A stretch of DNA of 64,000 nucleotides. Origin: Arbacia lixula. Its lineage: Eukaryota > Echinodermata > Echinoidea > Arbacioida > Arbaciidae. The stretch is taken from positions 481,939 to 545,938 of the forward strand of contig OZ022587.1 in NCBI GenBank assembly GCA_963669155.1. The letters run 5' to 3'. Position 1 is the first letter of the stretch; each line of letters starts with the position of its first letter. This document shows positions 32,360 to 44,022 of this stretch, in pieces. Under the pieces are notes generated by a model. The model was not told where the DNA came from, ran no database searches, and saw only the letters and a program-made list of their open reading frames with translations. The position numbers and the translations under genes are program-made.

Positions 32360-32367
32360 TGACGTCA
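32360..32367. promoter_or_regulatory. CRE palindrome TGACGTCA, unit 1 (left site)
   Basis: GTTCATGACGTCATACATG contains the full cAMP-response element bound by CREB/ATF bZIP dimers. The site recurs at the same place in nearly all units. Binding in vivo is not shown by sequence alone. Confidence 0.55.
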
Positions 32368-32711
32368 TACATGAAAAATCATTTTTTCGATTCATATGGC
32401 AATATGATGACATCAACATAAATTTCAAAGGTAAATCGAACATTAAATCACATCTACATTTCCCACTCTTTTAGAATATTGAAAAAAAATTGGGGGTCAC
32501 CGGCCATTCTGAAGAGCTATGGCCGATTGAAGGTAGTCATGTTTTTTGCAATATTTGCACACAAAAACGTATTGACGCACGCGCAGACTTTGAACTTTGA
32601 CGCACCCGCACGACCTTGTTATTGCATGGAAATGGCTCAAAATGACAGGATGTGTTGTATGTAGTGTCAGTAACATGAATCCAGTAAAAAAACAGAATTT
32701 TGACGTTTTGT

Positions 32712-32875
32712 TCGCGTTACGCACGAAAAAACGCGCGAACGCGCGCGCACGCGCGGAAATTTTTAAAATGCTAGAAATGGCCTGAAACATATGCAAAACA
32801 ATTTTAAGTTGATTTGGAGCATTTTAAAATTTTGCGCGCGCGTTTTTGCACTAACGTACGCGTACGCGCGCGTTT
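32712..32875. repeat. Inverted pair of CpG-alternating blocks, unit 1 (representative)
   Basis: ACGCGCGAACGCGCGCGCAC then GCGCGG (left) and TTTGCGCGCGCGTTTTTGCA then CTAACGTACGCGTACGCGCG (right) are purine-pyrimidine alternating, CpG-dense blocks. They are 70-80 bp apart, with AAAAAACGCGCG and CGCGCGTTTTTT as inverted outer words. Present in every unit. Confidence 0.75.
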
Positions 32876-32999
32876 TTTTTTCAATGAAATTAATTAGCTA
32901 CTCATTAATCATAAATTATGCATGTCAAATTTCATTACACAGAGATGACCAGTTCTAGAGCTACATGAGGTAATAGTTTTTCATTAAACTGCTCGTAGA

Positions 33000-33018
33000 T
33001 GACGTCACGATGACGTCA
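33000..33018. promoter_or_regulatory. Paired CRE palindromes, unit 1 (representative)
   Basis: TGACGTCA at 33000-33007 and again at 33011-33018, separated by CGA, so the centres are 11 bp apart, about one helical turn. The same pair follows the second CpG block in most units (for example 35878, 37507, 39137, 42187, 43806, 55744, 61990, 63715). Confidence 0.6.
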
Positions 33019-33140
33019 TGACCTTGAAAATGTTGCTGTAACATGTTCACATATATGTCCATACATGATGAACATTTCATGAAATATGGCCTATGCATTG
33101 TTGAGATATCCATGTCACAAAAATTTGGAATAAAAATAAA

Positions 33141-34401
33141 CGAGACATACTTGTGGACAAGTATAAGGTGGTCTGCATTGGCAAATTTGTTCACAGACAT
33201 GGTATGGTAAATGCACGGCGACACCATCGTCTTTCCATGGTGACACCATCTACTAGTATTTATTAGAAATCAGAGGCAACGCTTAAGAAAACTCATAAAG
33301 CCACATACAATATACTAACATTTCAGAGACTTGACAAAATGATGACACCTTTCAGTGACGTAACACGTACATGCGTCGGTTTATGACACTAATGCGAATA
33401 ATTAAATTTACACCATGAGGACATCAACAAAATGACAAATGAAGGTAAATTATCTATAGAAGAAGGTCTCAGCTATAACATAGTGAAATTTGGGAGGAAA
33501 TTGACAAAGGATTACTGAGATATGCAAAAGTGGGTAAAAAAGTTCATGACGACATAATTGAAAATTCATTTTTTTCGATTCATATGGCAATATGATGACG
33601 TCACGATGTACTTTCCGGTTAAATAACACATGAAATCACATTTACATTTCATACTCTTTCCAAATATTACCAAAAAAATGGGTTTCACCGGCCATTCTAA
33701 AGAGCTATGGCCGATTGAAGGTAGTCATGTTTTTTGCAATATTTGCACACAAAAACGTATTGACGCACGCGCAGACTTTCAATTTTGACATACCCGCACG
33801 ACCTTGTTATTGTATGGAAATGGCTCAAAATTGCAGGATGTTATGCTTGTAGTGTCAGAAACATGAAACTAGTGAAAAAGCGGAATTTTGAGGCTGCATA
33901 CGCGTAACGCACTGAAAAACGCGCGAACGCGCGCGCACGCGCGGAAATTTTTGAAATGCTCAAAATGGCTTGAAACATATGCAAAACAATTTTGAGTTGA
34001 TTTGGAGCATTTTTAAATTTTGCGCGCGCATTTTTGCACTAACGTACGCGTACGCGCGCGTTTTTATTCATTTAAATAAATTGTCACGTCATTAACTTCA
34101 TGCATGTCGAATTTCATAACATATAAATGATTGGTTTTAGAGATATATCCAAAAATGGATTTTCATTAAATTGCTCGTAGATGACGTCACGATGACGTCA
34201 TGACTTTGAAAATGTTGCTGGAACATGTTCATGTATATACCCATGCATGATGAAGATTTCATGAGAAATGGTCCATGCATTGTTGAGATATCCATGCCAC
34301 AAAAATTGGAATAAAAATAAATAAATAATAATAAAGAAAGAAAAATCGGACAAAAACAAGAGGTGATCTGCCATGGCATGGCAGACCACCTAATAAATAA
34401 A
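33141..34401. repeat. Array unit 2 (short type, no tRNA-like module)
   Basis: 1,261 bp. The left part is diverged (GACACCATCGTCTTTCCATG words, shared with unit 12) and lacks the pol III boxes. It ends in a hairpin cassette of the CATG type (34361-34391). Confidence 0.9.
34361..34391. repeat. Junction hairpin cassette (CATG apex), unit 2/3
   Basis: Arms AGGTGATCTGCCATG and CATGGCAGACCACCT pair with one A-C mismatch. The right arm is the reverse complement of the AGGTGGTCTGC at the start of each unit. It is preceded by GAAAGAAAAATCGGACAAAA and followed by AATAAATAAACGAGAC. Confidence 0.85.
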
Positions 34402-36032
34402 CGAGACATACTTGTGGACAAGTATCAGGTGGTCTGCATTGGCAAATTCATGCACAGACATGGGCTGGAAAATGCACGGTGAACTATAGACCTTCATTCG
34501 TGACACCAACTATCCATAAGCAATGTGAGACAGCGCTCAAGAAAGCTCATAGGGCACCTATTATACTAACATTTCAGAGAATTTCCTAAATGGTAACATG
34601 TTTATGCTAACGTGATTAATAGTCATGTAAGAGAATGGGGTGAGAGAAAAAAGAATTGGAAAGAAAATCTCAAAGAGAATGACAAAGTGAGGCATAGAAC
34701 AGAAGAAGATGGCAAAATAAACATTGCAAAAGGAATGCAAAAGTTGACCCTACCCACGCCAGGAATCGAACCGGGGGCCTCGAGATCTTAAAACGGCGCC
34801 TTACCTATTGAGCCACAAATCTTCCCATTCACTTAACACGTAATGCCCAGCAGGGGCTAGAATGATTAAGAAATCGATATTCAAGCTGAAATTTCACCAT
34901 GATCCCGACATCTGATTAAAAAAATGGAGACGACGCCCCGGAAAGCTCGTAGACTCAGCTACAACATACTGAAATTTCAGAGTGAAAGCTTGACATATTA
35001 GTGAGATACATCTCCTAGAAGCTCGTCATGTCATTTCATAAATACCACTTCCATTGACATAACACGGAAGTGCGATTTTGACATTCATGCGTATAATGAA
35101 ATTTACACCGTGAAGACGTCATCAAAATGAAAAATGAAGGCAACTCCTACTATGGAGCGAGGTCTCAGCTACAACATACTGAAATTTGGGAGAAAATTGA
35201 CCATGAATTACTGAGATACACAAAAGCGGGTAAAAAAGTTCATGACGTCATACATGAAAAATCATTTTTTCGATTCATATGGCAATATGATGACATCAAC
35301 ATAAATTTAAAAGGTAAATCGAACATTAAATCACATCTACATTTCCCACTCTTTCAGAATATTGAAAAAAAATTGGGGGTCACTGGCCATTCTGAAGAGC
35401 TATGGCCGATTGAAGGTAGTCATGTTTTTTGCAATATTTGCACACAAAAACGTATTGACGCACGCGCAGACTTTGAACTTTGACGCACCCGCACGACCTT
35501 GTTATTGCATGGAAATGGCTCAAAATGACAGGATGTGTTGTATGTAGTGTCAGTAACATGAATCCAGTAAAAAAACAGAATTTTGACGTTTTGTTCGCGT
35601 TACGCACGAAAAAACGCGCGAACGCGCGCGCACGCGCGGAAATTTTTGAAATGCTAGAAATGGCCTGAAACATATGCAAAACAATTTTAAGTTGATTTGG
35701 AGCATTTTAAAATTTTGCGCGCGCGTTTTTGCACTAACGTACGCGTACGCGCGCGTTTTTTTTCAATGAAAATAATTAGCTACTCATTAATTATATGCAT
35801 GTCAAATTTCATTACACAGAGATGACCAGTTCTATAGCTACATGAGGTAATAGTTTTTCATTAAACTGCTCGTAGATGACGTCACGATGACGTCATTTCC
35901 TTGAAAATGTTGCTGTAACATGTTCACATATATGTTCATACATGATGAACATTTCATGAAATATGGCCCATGCATTGTTGAGATATCCATGTCACAAAAA
36001 TTTGGAATAAAAATAAATAAATAAATAATAAA
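34402..36032. repeat. Array unit 3 (full type)
   Basis: 1,631 bp, the same length as unit 4 and almost the same sequence; both have AATAAATAAATAATAAA tails and a TTCC instead of GACC after the CRE pair. Confidence 0.95.
34748..34827 (-). ncRNA. tRNA-like pol III module, unit 3
   Basis: Same A box, B box and TTTT run as in unit 1. Confidence 0.65.
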
Positions 36033-37663
36033 CGAGACATACTTGTGGACAAGTATCAGGTGGTCTGCATTGGCAAATTCATGCACAGACATGGGCTGGA
36101 AAATGCACGGTGAACTATAGACCTTCATTCGTGACACCAACTATCCATAAGCAATGTGAGACAGCGCTCAAGAAAGCTCATAGGGCACCTATTATACTAA
36201 CATTTCAGAGAATTTCCTAAATGGTAACACGTTTATGCTAACGTGATTAATAGTCATGTAAGAGAATGGGGTGAGAGAAAAAAGAATTGGAAAGAAAATC
36301 TCAAAGAGAATGACAAAGTGAGGCATAGAACAGAAGAAGATGGCAAAATAAACATTGCAAAAGGAATGCAAAAGTTGACCCTACCCACGCCAGGAATCGA
36401 ACCGGGGGCCTCGAGATCTTAAAACGGCGCCTTACCTATTGAGCCACAAATCTTCCCATTCACTTAACACGTAATGCCCAGCAGGGGCTAGAATGATTAA
36501 GAAATCGATATTCAAGCTGAAATTTCACCATGATCCCGACATCTGATTAAAAAAATGGAGACGACGCCCCGGAAAGCTCGTAGACTCAGCTACAACATAC
36601 TGAAATTTCAGAGTGAAAGCTTGACATATTAGTGAGATACATCTCCTAGAAGCTCGTCATGTCATTTCATAAATACCACTTCCATTGACATAACACGGAA
36701 GTGCGATTTTGACATTCATGCGTATAATGAAATTTACACCGTGAAGACGTCATCAAAATGAAAAATGAAGGCAACTCCTACTATGGAGCGAGGTCTCAGC
36801 TACAACATACTGAAATTTGGGAGAAAATTGACCATGAATTACTGAGATACACAAAAGCGGGTAAAAAAGTTCATGACGTCATACATGAAAAATCATTTTT
36901 TCGATTCATATGGCAATATGATGACATCAACATAAATTTAAAAGGTAAATCGAACATTAAATCACATCTACATTTCCCACTCTTTCAGAATATTGAAAAA
37001 AAATTGGGGGTCACTGGCCATTCTGAAGAGCTATGGCCGATTGAAGGTAGTCATGTTTTTTGCAATATTTGCACACAAAAACGTATTGACGCACGCGCAG
37101 ACTTTGAACTTTGACGCACCCGCACGACCTTGTTATTGCATGGAAATGGCTCAAAATGACAGGATGTGTTGTATGTAGTGTCAGTAACATGAATCCAGTA
37201 AAAAAACAGAATTTTGACGTTTTGTTCGCGTTACGCACGAAAAAACGCGCGAACGCGCGCGCACGCGCGGAAATTTTTGAAATGCTAGAAATGGCCTGAA
37301 ACATATGCAAAACAATTTTAAGTTGATTTGGAGCATTTTAAAATTTTGCGCGCGCGTTTTTGCACTAACGTACGCGTACGCGCGCGTTTTTTTTCAATGA
37401 AAATAATTAGCTACTCATTAATTATATGCATGTCAAATTTCATTACACAGAGATGACCAGTTCTATAGCTACATGAGGTAATAGTTTTTCATTAAACTGC
37501 TCGTAGATGACGTCACGATGACGTCATTTCCTTGAAAATGTTGCTGTAACATGTTCACATATATGTTCATACATGATGAACATTTCATGAAATATGGCCC
37601 ATGCATTGTTGAGATATCCATGTCACAAAAATTTGGAATAAAAATAAATAAATAAATAATAAA
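36033..37663. repeat. Array unit 4 (full type, near-identical to unit 3)
   Basis: 1,631 bp. The only clear difference I noticed from unit 3 is GTAACACG for GTAACATG after the left part, so this is a very recent duplication or conversion. Confidence 0.95.
36379..36458 (-). ncRNA. tRNA-like pol III module, unit 4
   Basis: Identical in the boxes to unit 3, exactly one unit length (1,631 bp) away. Confidence 0.65.
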
Positions 37664-39293
37664 CGAGACATACTTGTGGACAAGTATCAGGTGGTCTGCA
37701 TTGGCAAATTCATGCACAGACATGGGCTGGAAAATGCACGGTGAACTATAGACCTTCATTCGTGACACCAACTATCCATAAGCAATGTGAGACAGCGCTC
37801 AAGAAAGCTCATAGGGCACCTATTATACTAACATTTCAGAGAATTTCCTAAATGGTAACACGTTTATGCTAACGTGATTAATAGTCATGTAAGAGAATGG
37901 GGTGAGAGAAAAAAGAATTGGAAAGAAAATCTCAAAGAGAATGACAAAGTGAGGCATAGAACAGAAGAAGATGGCAAAATAAACATTGCAAAAGGAATGC
38001 AAAAGTTGACCCTACCCACGCCAGGAATCGAACCGGGGGCCTCGAGATCTTAAAACGGCGCCTTACCTATTGAGCCACAAATCTTCCCATTCACTTAACA
38101 CGTAATGCCCAGCAGGGGCTAGAATGATTAAGAAATCGATATTCAAGCTGAAATTTCACCATGATCCCGACATCTGATTAAAAAATGGAGACAACGTTTC
38201 GGAAAGCTCGTAGACTCAGCTACAACATACTGAAATTTCAGAGTGAAAGCTTGACATATTAGTGAGATACATCTCCTAGAAGCTCGTCATGTCATTTCAT
38301 AAATACCACTTCCATTGACATAACACGGAAGTGCGATTTTGACATTCATGCGTATAATGAAATTTACACCGTGAAGACGTCATCAAAATGAAAAATGAAG
38401 GCAACTTTTACTATGGAGCGAGGTCTCAGCTACAACATACTGAAATTTGGGAGAAAATTGACCATGAATTACTGAGATACACAAAAGCGGGGAAAAAAAT
38501 TCATGACGTCATACATGAAAAATCATTTTTTCGATTCATATGGCAATATGATGACATCAACATAAATTTCAAAGGTAAATCGAACATTAAATCACATCTA
38601 CATTTCCCACTCTTTCAGAATATTGAAAAAAAATTGGGGGTCACCGGCCATTCTGAAGAGCTATGGCCGATTGAAGGTAGTCATGTTTTTTGCAATATTT
38701 GCACACAAAAACGTATTGACGCAAGCGCAGACTTTGAACTTTGACGCACCCGCACGACCTTGTTATTGCATGGAAATGGCTCAAAATGACAGGATGTGTT
38801 GTATGTAGTGTCAGTAACATGAATCTAGTAAAAAAACGGAATTTTGACGTTTTTTTCGCGTTACGCACGGAAAAACGCGCGAACGCGCGCGCACGCGCGG
38901 AAATTTTTGAAATGCTAGAAATTACCTAAAACATATGCAAAACAATTTTGAGTTGATTCTGAGCATTTTTAAATTTTGCGCGCGCGTTTTTGCACTAACG
39001 TACGCGTACGCGCGCGTTTCAATTTATTGAAATTAATTGTATTATCATTAAATTTATGCATGTCAATTTTCATTAGCTATAAATGATTGCTTCTAGAGCT
39101 AGATGAGGTAATAGGTTTTTATTAAACTGCTCGTAGATGACGTCACGATGACGTCATGACCTTGAAAATGTTGCTGGAACATGTTCACGTACATATTCAT
39201 ACATGATGAAGATTTCATAAAAAATGACTAATGCATTGTTGAGATATCCATGCCACAAAATTTTGGAATAAAAATAAATAAATAAATAAATAA
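37664..39293. repeat. Array unit 5 (full left part, variant right part)
   Basis: 1,630 bp. Its right third (AATCTAGTAAAAAAACGGAA, AATTACCTAAAACAT) matches unit 15 rather than its neighbours, consistent with exchange between units. Confidence 0.9.
38010..38089 (-). ncRNA. tRNA-like pol III module, unit 5
   Basis: Intact A and B boxes, again 1,631 bp from the previous module. Confidence 0.65.
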
Positions 39294-39791
39294 CGAGACA
39301 TACTTGTGGACAAGTATCAGGTGGTCTGCATTGGCAAATTCATGCACAGACATGGGCTGGAAAATGCACGCAGGAAAAAACGCGCGAACGCGCGCGTACG
39401 CGCGGAAATTTTTGAAATGCTAGAAATGGCCTAAAACATATGCAAAACAATTTTGAGTTGATTTGGAGCTTTTTAAAATTTTGCGCGCGCGTTTTTGCAC
39501 TAACGTACGCGTACGCGCGCGTTTTTATTTATTGAAATTAATTTAATTATCATTAAATTGATGCATGTCAATTTTCATTAGCTATAAATAATTGGTTCTA
39601 GAGCTACATGAGATAAAAGATTTTCATTAAACTGCTCGTAGATGACGTCACGATGACGTCATGACCTTGAAAATGTTGCTGGAACATGTTCACGTATATA
39701 CCCAGGCATGATGAAGATTTGATGAAAAATGGCCAATGCATTGTTGAGATATCCATGCCACAAAAATTTGGAATAAAAATAAATAAATAAA
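39294..39791. repeat. Array unit 6 (internally deleted)
   Basis: Only 498 bp. After the first 76 bp (ending GGAAAATGCACG) the sequence jumps directly to the CpG block (CAGGAAAAAACGCGCGAACG), removing the tRNA-like module, the first CRE and the core. Confidence 0.9.
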
Positions 39792-41126
39792 CGAGACATA
39801 CTTGTGGACAAGTATAAGGTGGTCTGCATTGGCAAATTCATGCACTGGCATGGGCTTATAAATGCACGTTCATAAAACATCGCCTTACCCATTGAGCCAC
39901 AAATCTTCGCTTTGACTTTTCACGCAATGCCCGCCAGCAGTGGCTAGAATGATTAAGAAATCGATATTCAAGCTGAAATTTCACCATGATCCCGACATCT
40001 GATAAAAAAGTGGAGCCGACGATTCCGGAAACTAGTAGATTGAGCTACAACATACTGAAATTTCAGAGTAACAGATTCAAACATCAGCGAGATATAGCTC
40101 CTAGTAGGTCGTCATGTCATTTCATAAATACCCCTTCAATTGACATAACACGTATATGCATCCGATTATGACACCAATGCGTATAATGTAATTTACACCA
40201 TGAAGACATCATCAAATTGACATATAAATGAAAATTATCTATAGGTGAAGGTGTCAGCTACAACAGAGTGAAATTTGGGAGAAAATTGACCAAGGATTAC
40301 TGAGATATGCAAAAGCGGGTAAAAAAGTTCATGACGTCATAATTGAAAATTCATCTTTTCGATTTTTATGGCGATATGATGACGTCACGATGTACTTACC
40401 AGTAAAATGACACATGAAATCACATCTACATTTCATATTCTTTCCAAATTTAAAAAGAAAATTGGGGGTCACCGGCCATTCTGAAGAGCTATGGCCGATT
40501 GAAGAGAGTCATGTTTTTTGCAATATTTGCACACAAAAACGTATTGACGCACGCGCAGACTTTCAACTTTGACGTACCCGCACGACCTTGTTATTGCATG
40601 GAGATTGCTCAAACTTGCAGGATGTGTTGTTTGTAGTGTCAGAGACATGAAACTAGTAAAAAAATGGAATTTTGAGGCTGCGTACGCGTAACGCACGAAA
40701 AAACGCGCGAACGCGCGCGGATGCGCGGAAATTTTTTAAATGCTCGAAATGGCCTGAAACATATGCAAAACAATTTTGAGTTGATTTGGAGCATTTTAAA
40801 ATTTTGCGCGCGCGTTTTTGCACTAACGTACGCGTACGCGCGCGTTTTTATGTATTGAAATTAATTGTATTATCATTAATTTTATGCATATCAATTTTCA
40901 TGAGCTATAAATTATTGGTTCTAGAGCTACATGAGGTAATAGGTTTTCATTAAACTGCTCGTAGATGACGTCATGATGACGGCATGACCTTGAAAAAGTC
41001 ACAATGACAAGTTCACATGTATACCTATACATGGTCAAAATATGGTGTAACATGTCATACGCATTGTTGAGATATAGATGACACAAAAACATGGGGTGCA
41101 AAAAATAAAAATAAAGAAAGAAAATT
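39792..41126. repeat. Array unit 7 (half tRNA-like module)
   Basis: About 1,335 bp. It keeps the A-box half (CGCCTTACCCATTGAGCC on the plus strand) but has no B box. One CRE of the pair is damaged (GATGACGGCATGACC). Confidence 0.85.
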
Positions 41127-42330
41127 CGCATTCACCTTTCACGTAATGCCCGCCAGCAGTGGCTAGAATGATTAAGAAATCGATATTCAAGCTGAAATTT
41201 CACCATGATCCTGACATCTGATTAAAAAGTGGAGCGGAAAAATCCGAAAGCTCGTAGACTGAGCTACAACATACTAAAATTTCAGAGTAACAGATTCAAA
41301 AATCAGCGAGATACAGCCCCTAGTAGGTCGTCATGTCATTTCATAAATACCCCTTCCATTGACATAACACGTACATGCGTCCGATTATGACACCAATGCG
41401 TAAAATGTAATTTACACCATGAAGACGTTATCTAAATGACGAATAAACGACAATATTTTATAGAAGAAGGTCTCAGCTACAACATAGTGAAATTTGGGAG
41501 AAAATTGACCAAGGATTAAGGAGATATGCAAAAGCGGGCACAAAAAATCATGACGTCGTAATTGAAAATTCATTTTTTCGATTCATATGGCAATATGATG
41601 ACGTCACGATGTACTTACCGGTAAAATGACACATGAAATGACATCTACATTTCATATTCTTTCCAAATATTAAACAAAAAATGGGGGTCACTGGCCATTC
41701 TGAGGAGCTATGGCCGATTGAAGGTAGTCATGTTTTTTGCAATATTTGCACACAAAAACGTATTGACGCACGCGCAGACTTTGAACTTTGACGCACCCGC
41801 ACGACCTTGTTATTGCATGGAAATGGCTCAAAATGACAGGATGTGTTGTATGTAGTGTCAGTAACATGAATCTAGTAAAAAAACGGAATTTTGACCTTTC
41901 TTTTTGCGTTACGCACGGAAAAACGCGCGAACGCGCGCGCACGCGCGGAAATTTTTGAAATGCTAGAAATTGCCTGAAACATATGCAAAACAATTTTGAG
42001 TTGATTCTGAGCATTTTGAAATTTTGCGCGCGCGTTTTTGTACTAACGTACGCGTACGCGCGCGTTTTTATTTATTGAGATTAATTGGCTTATCATTAAT
42101 TTCATGCATGTCAAATTTCATTACATATCAATTATTGGTTCAAAAGATATATCCAATAATCGATTTTCATTAAATTGCTCGTAGATGACGTCACGATGAC
42201 GTCGTGACCTTGAAAATGTTGCTGGAACATGTTCACGTACATACCCATGCATGATGAAGATTTCATGAAAAATGGCCCATGCATTGAAGAGATATCCATG
42301 CCACAAAAATTTGGAATAAAAATAAATAAA
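41127..42330. repeat. Array unit 8 (5'-truncated)
   Basis: It lacks the start palindrome, AGGTGGTCTGC and the tRNA-like module, and begins at TTCGCATTCACCTTTCACGT after the GAAAGAAAATTC of a broken junction cassette. The core and right part are typical. Confidence 0.85.
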
Positions 42331-42676
42331 CGAGACATACTTGTGGACAAGTATCAGGTGGTCTGCATTTGCAAATTCATGCACAGACATGGGCTGGAAA
42401 ATGCACGGTGAACTATAGACCTTCATTCGTGACACCAACTATCCATAAGCAATGTGAGACAGCGCTCAAGAAAGCTCATAGGGCACCTATTATACTAAAA
42501 TTTCAGAGAATTTCCTAAATGGTAACATGTTTATGCTAACGTGATTAATAGTCATGTAAGAGAATGGGGTGAGAGAAAAAAGAATTGGAAAGAAAATCTC
42601 AAAGAGAATGACAAAGTGAGGCATAGAACAGAAGAAGATGGCAAAATAAACATTGCAAAAGGAATGCAAAAGTTGA

Positions 42677-42756
42677 CCCTACCCACGCCAGGAATCGAAC
42701 CGGGGGCCTCGAGATCTTAAAACGGCGCCTTACCTATTGAGCCACAAATCTTCCCA
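42677..42756 (-). ncRNA. tRNA-like pol III module, unit 9
   Basis: Intact A and B boxes; it is the only intact module among units 6 to 12. Confidence 0.65.
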
Positions 42757-43985
42757 TTCACTTAACACGTAATGCCCAGCAGGGGCTAGAATGATTAAGA
42801 AATCGATATTCAAGCTGAAATTTCACCATGATCCCGACATCTGATTAAAAAATGGAGACAACGTTTCGGAAAGCTCGTAGACTCAGCTACAACATACTGA
42901 AATTTCAGAGTGAAAGCTTGACATATTAGTGAGATACATCTCCTAGAAGCTCGTCATGTCATTTCATAAATACCACTTCCATTGACATAACACGGAAGTG
43001 CGATTTTGACATTCATGCGTATAATGAAATTTACACCGTGAAGACGTCATCAAAATGAAAAATGAAGGCAACTTTTACTATGGAGCGAGGTCTCAGCTAC
43101 AACATACTGAAATTTGGGAGAAAATTGACCATGAATTACTGAGATACACAAAAGCGGGTAAAAAAGTTCATGACGTCATACATGAAAAATCATTTTTTCG
43201 ATTCATATGGCAATATGATGACATCAACATAAATTTAAAAGGTAAATCGAACATTAAATCACATCTACATTTCCCACTCTTTCAGAATATTGAAAAAAAA
43301 TTGGGGGTCACCGGCCATTCTGAAGAGCTATGGCCGATTGAAGGTAGTCATGTTTTTTGCAATATTTGCACACAAAAACGTATTGACGCACGCGCAGACT
43401 TTGAACTTTGACGCACCCGCACGACCTTGTTATTGCATGGAAATGGCTCAAAATGACAGGATGTGTTGTATGTAGTGTCAGTAACATGAATCCAGTAAAA
43501 AAACAGAATTTTGACGTTTTGTTCGCGTTACGCACGAAAAAACGCGCGAACGCGCGCGCACGCGCGGAAATTTTTCAAATGCTAGAAATGGCCTGAAACA
43601 TATGCAAAACAATTTTGAGTTGATTTGGAGCATTTTAAAATTTTGCGCGCGCGTTTTTGCACTAACGTACGCGTACGCGCGCGTTTTTTTTCAATGAAAT
43701 TAATTAGCTACTCATTAATTATATGCATGTCAAATTTCATTACACAGAGATGACCAGTTCTATAGCTACATGAGGTAATAGTTTTTCATTAAACTGCTCG
43801 TAGATGACGTCACGATGACGTCATGACCTTGAAAATGTTGCTGTAACATGTTCACATATATGTCCATACATGATGAACATTTCATGAAATATGGCCCATG
43901 CATTGTTGAGATATCCATGTCACAAAAATTTGGAATAAAAATAAATAAATAAATAATAAAGAAAGAAAATTCTAACGAAATTAAG

Positions 43986-44015
43986 AGGTGATCTGTCGTT
44001 GGCGACAGACCACCT
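43986..44015. repeat. Junction hairpin cassette (CGTTGGCG apex), unit 9/10
   Basis: Arms AGGTGATCTGTCG and CGACAGACCACCT with a TTGG loop; same outer arm and same A-C mismatch as the CATG type, but a different, still self-complementary apex. Confidence 0.85.
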
Positions 44016-44022
44016 AAATAAA

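Larger units (their letters stand above)
31520..33140. repeat. Array unit 1 (full type)
   Basis: First unit, 1,621 bp; its left edge at about 31519 joins non-repeat DNA directly. It has an intact tRNA-like module and no hairpin cassette at its right end. Confidence 0.9.
42331..44022. repeat. Array unit 9 (full type with cassette)
   Basis: 1,692 bp, intact tRNA-like module, ends in a CGTTGGCG-type hairpin cassette (43986-44015). Confidence 0.9.

Noticed and set aside
35127..35483. 118-residue plus-strand frame recurring in many array units (begins MKNEGNSYYGARSQLQ)
   Set aside because: It is truncated or broken in diverged units, has no recognisable domain, spans the CRE and core DNA signals, and overlaps long frames on the other strand. 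Its persistence follows from near-identical DNA among recent units.
35380..35679. 99-residue minus-strand frame recurring in many units (ISKISARARAFARF)
   Set aside because: The arginine-alanine run is simply the CpG block translated; there is no start context or domain, and substitutions between units do not look synonymous by eye.
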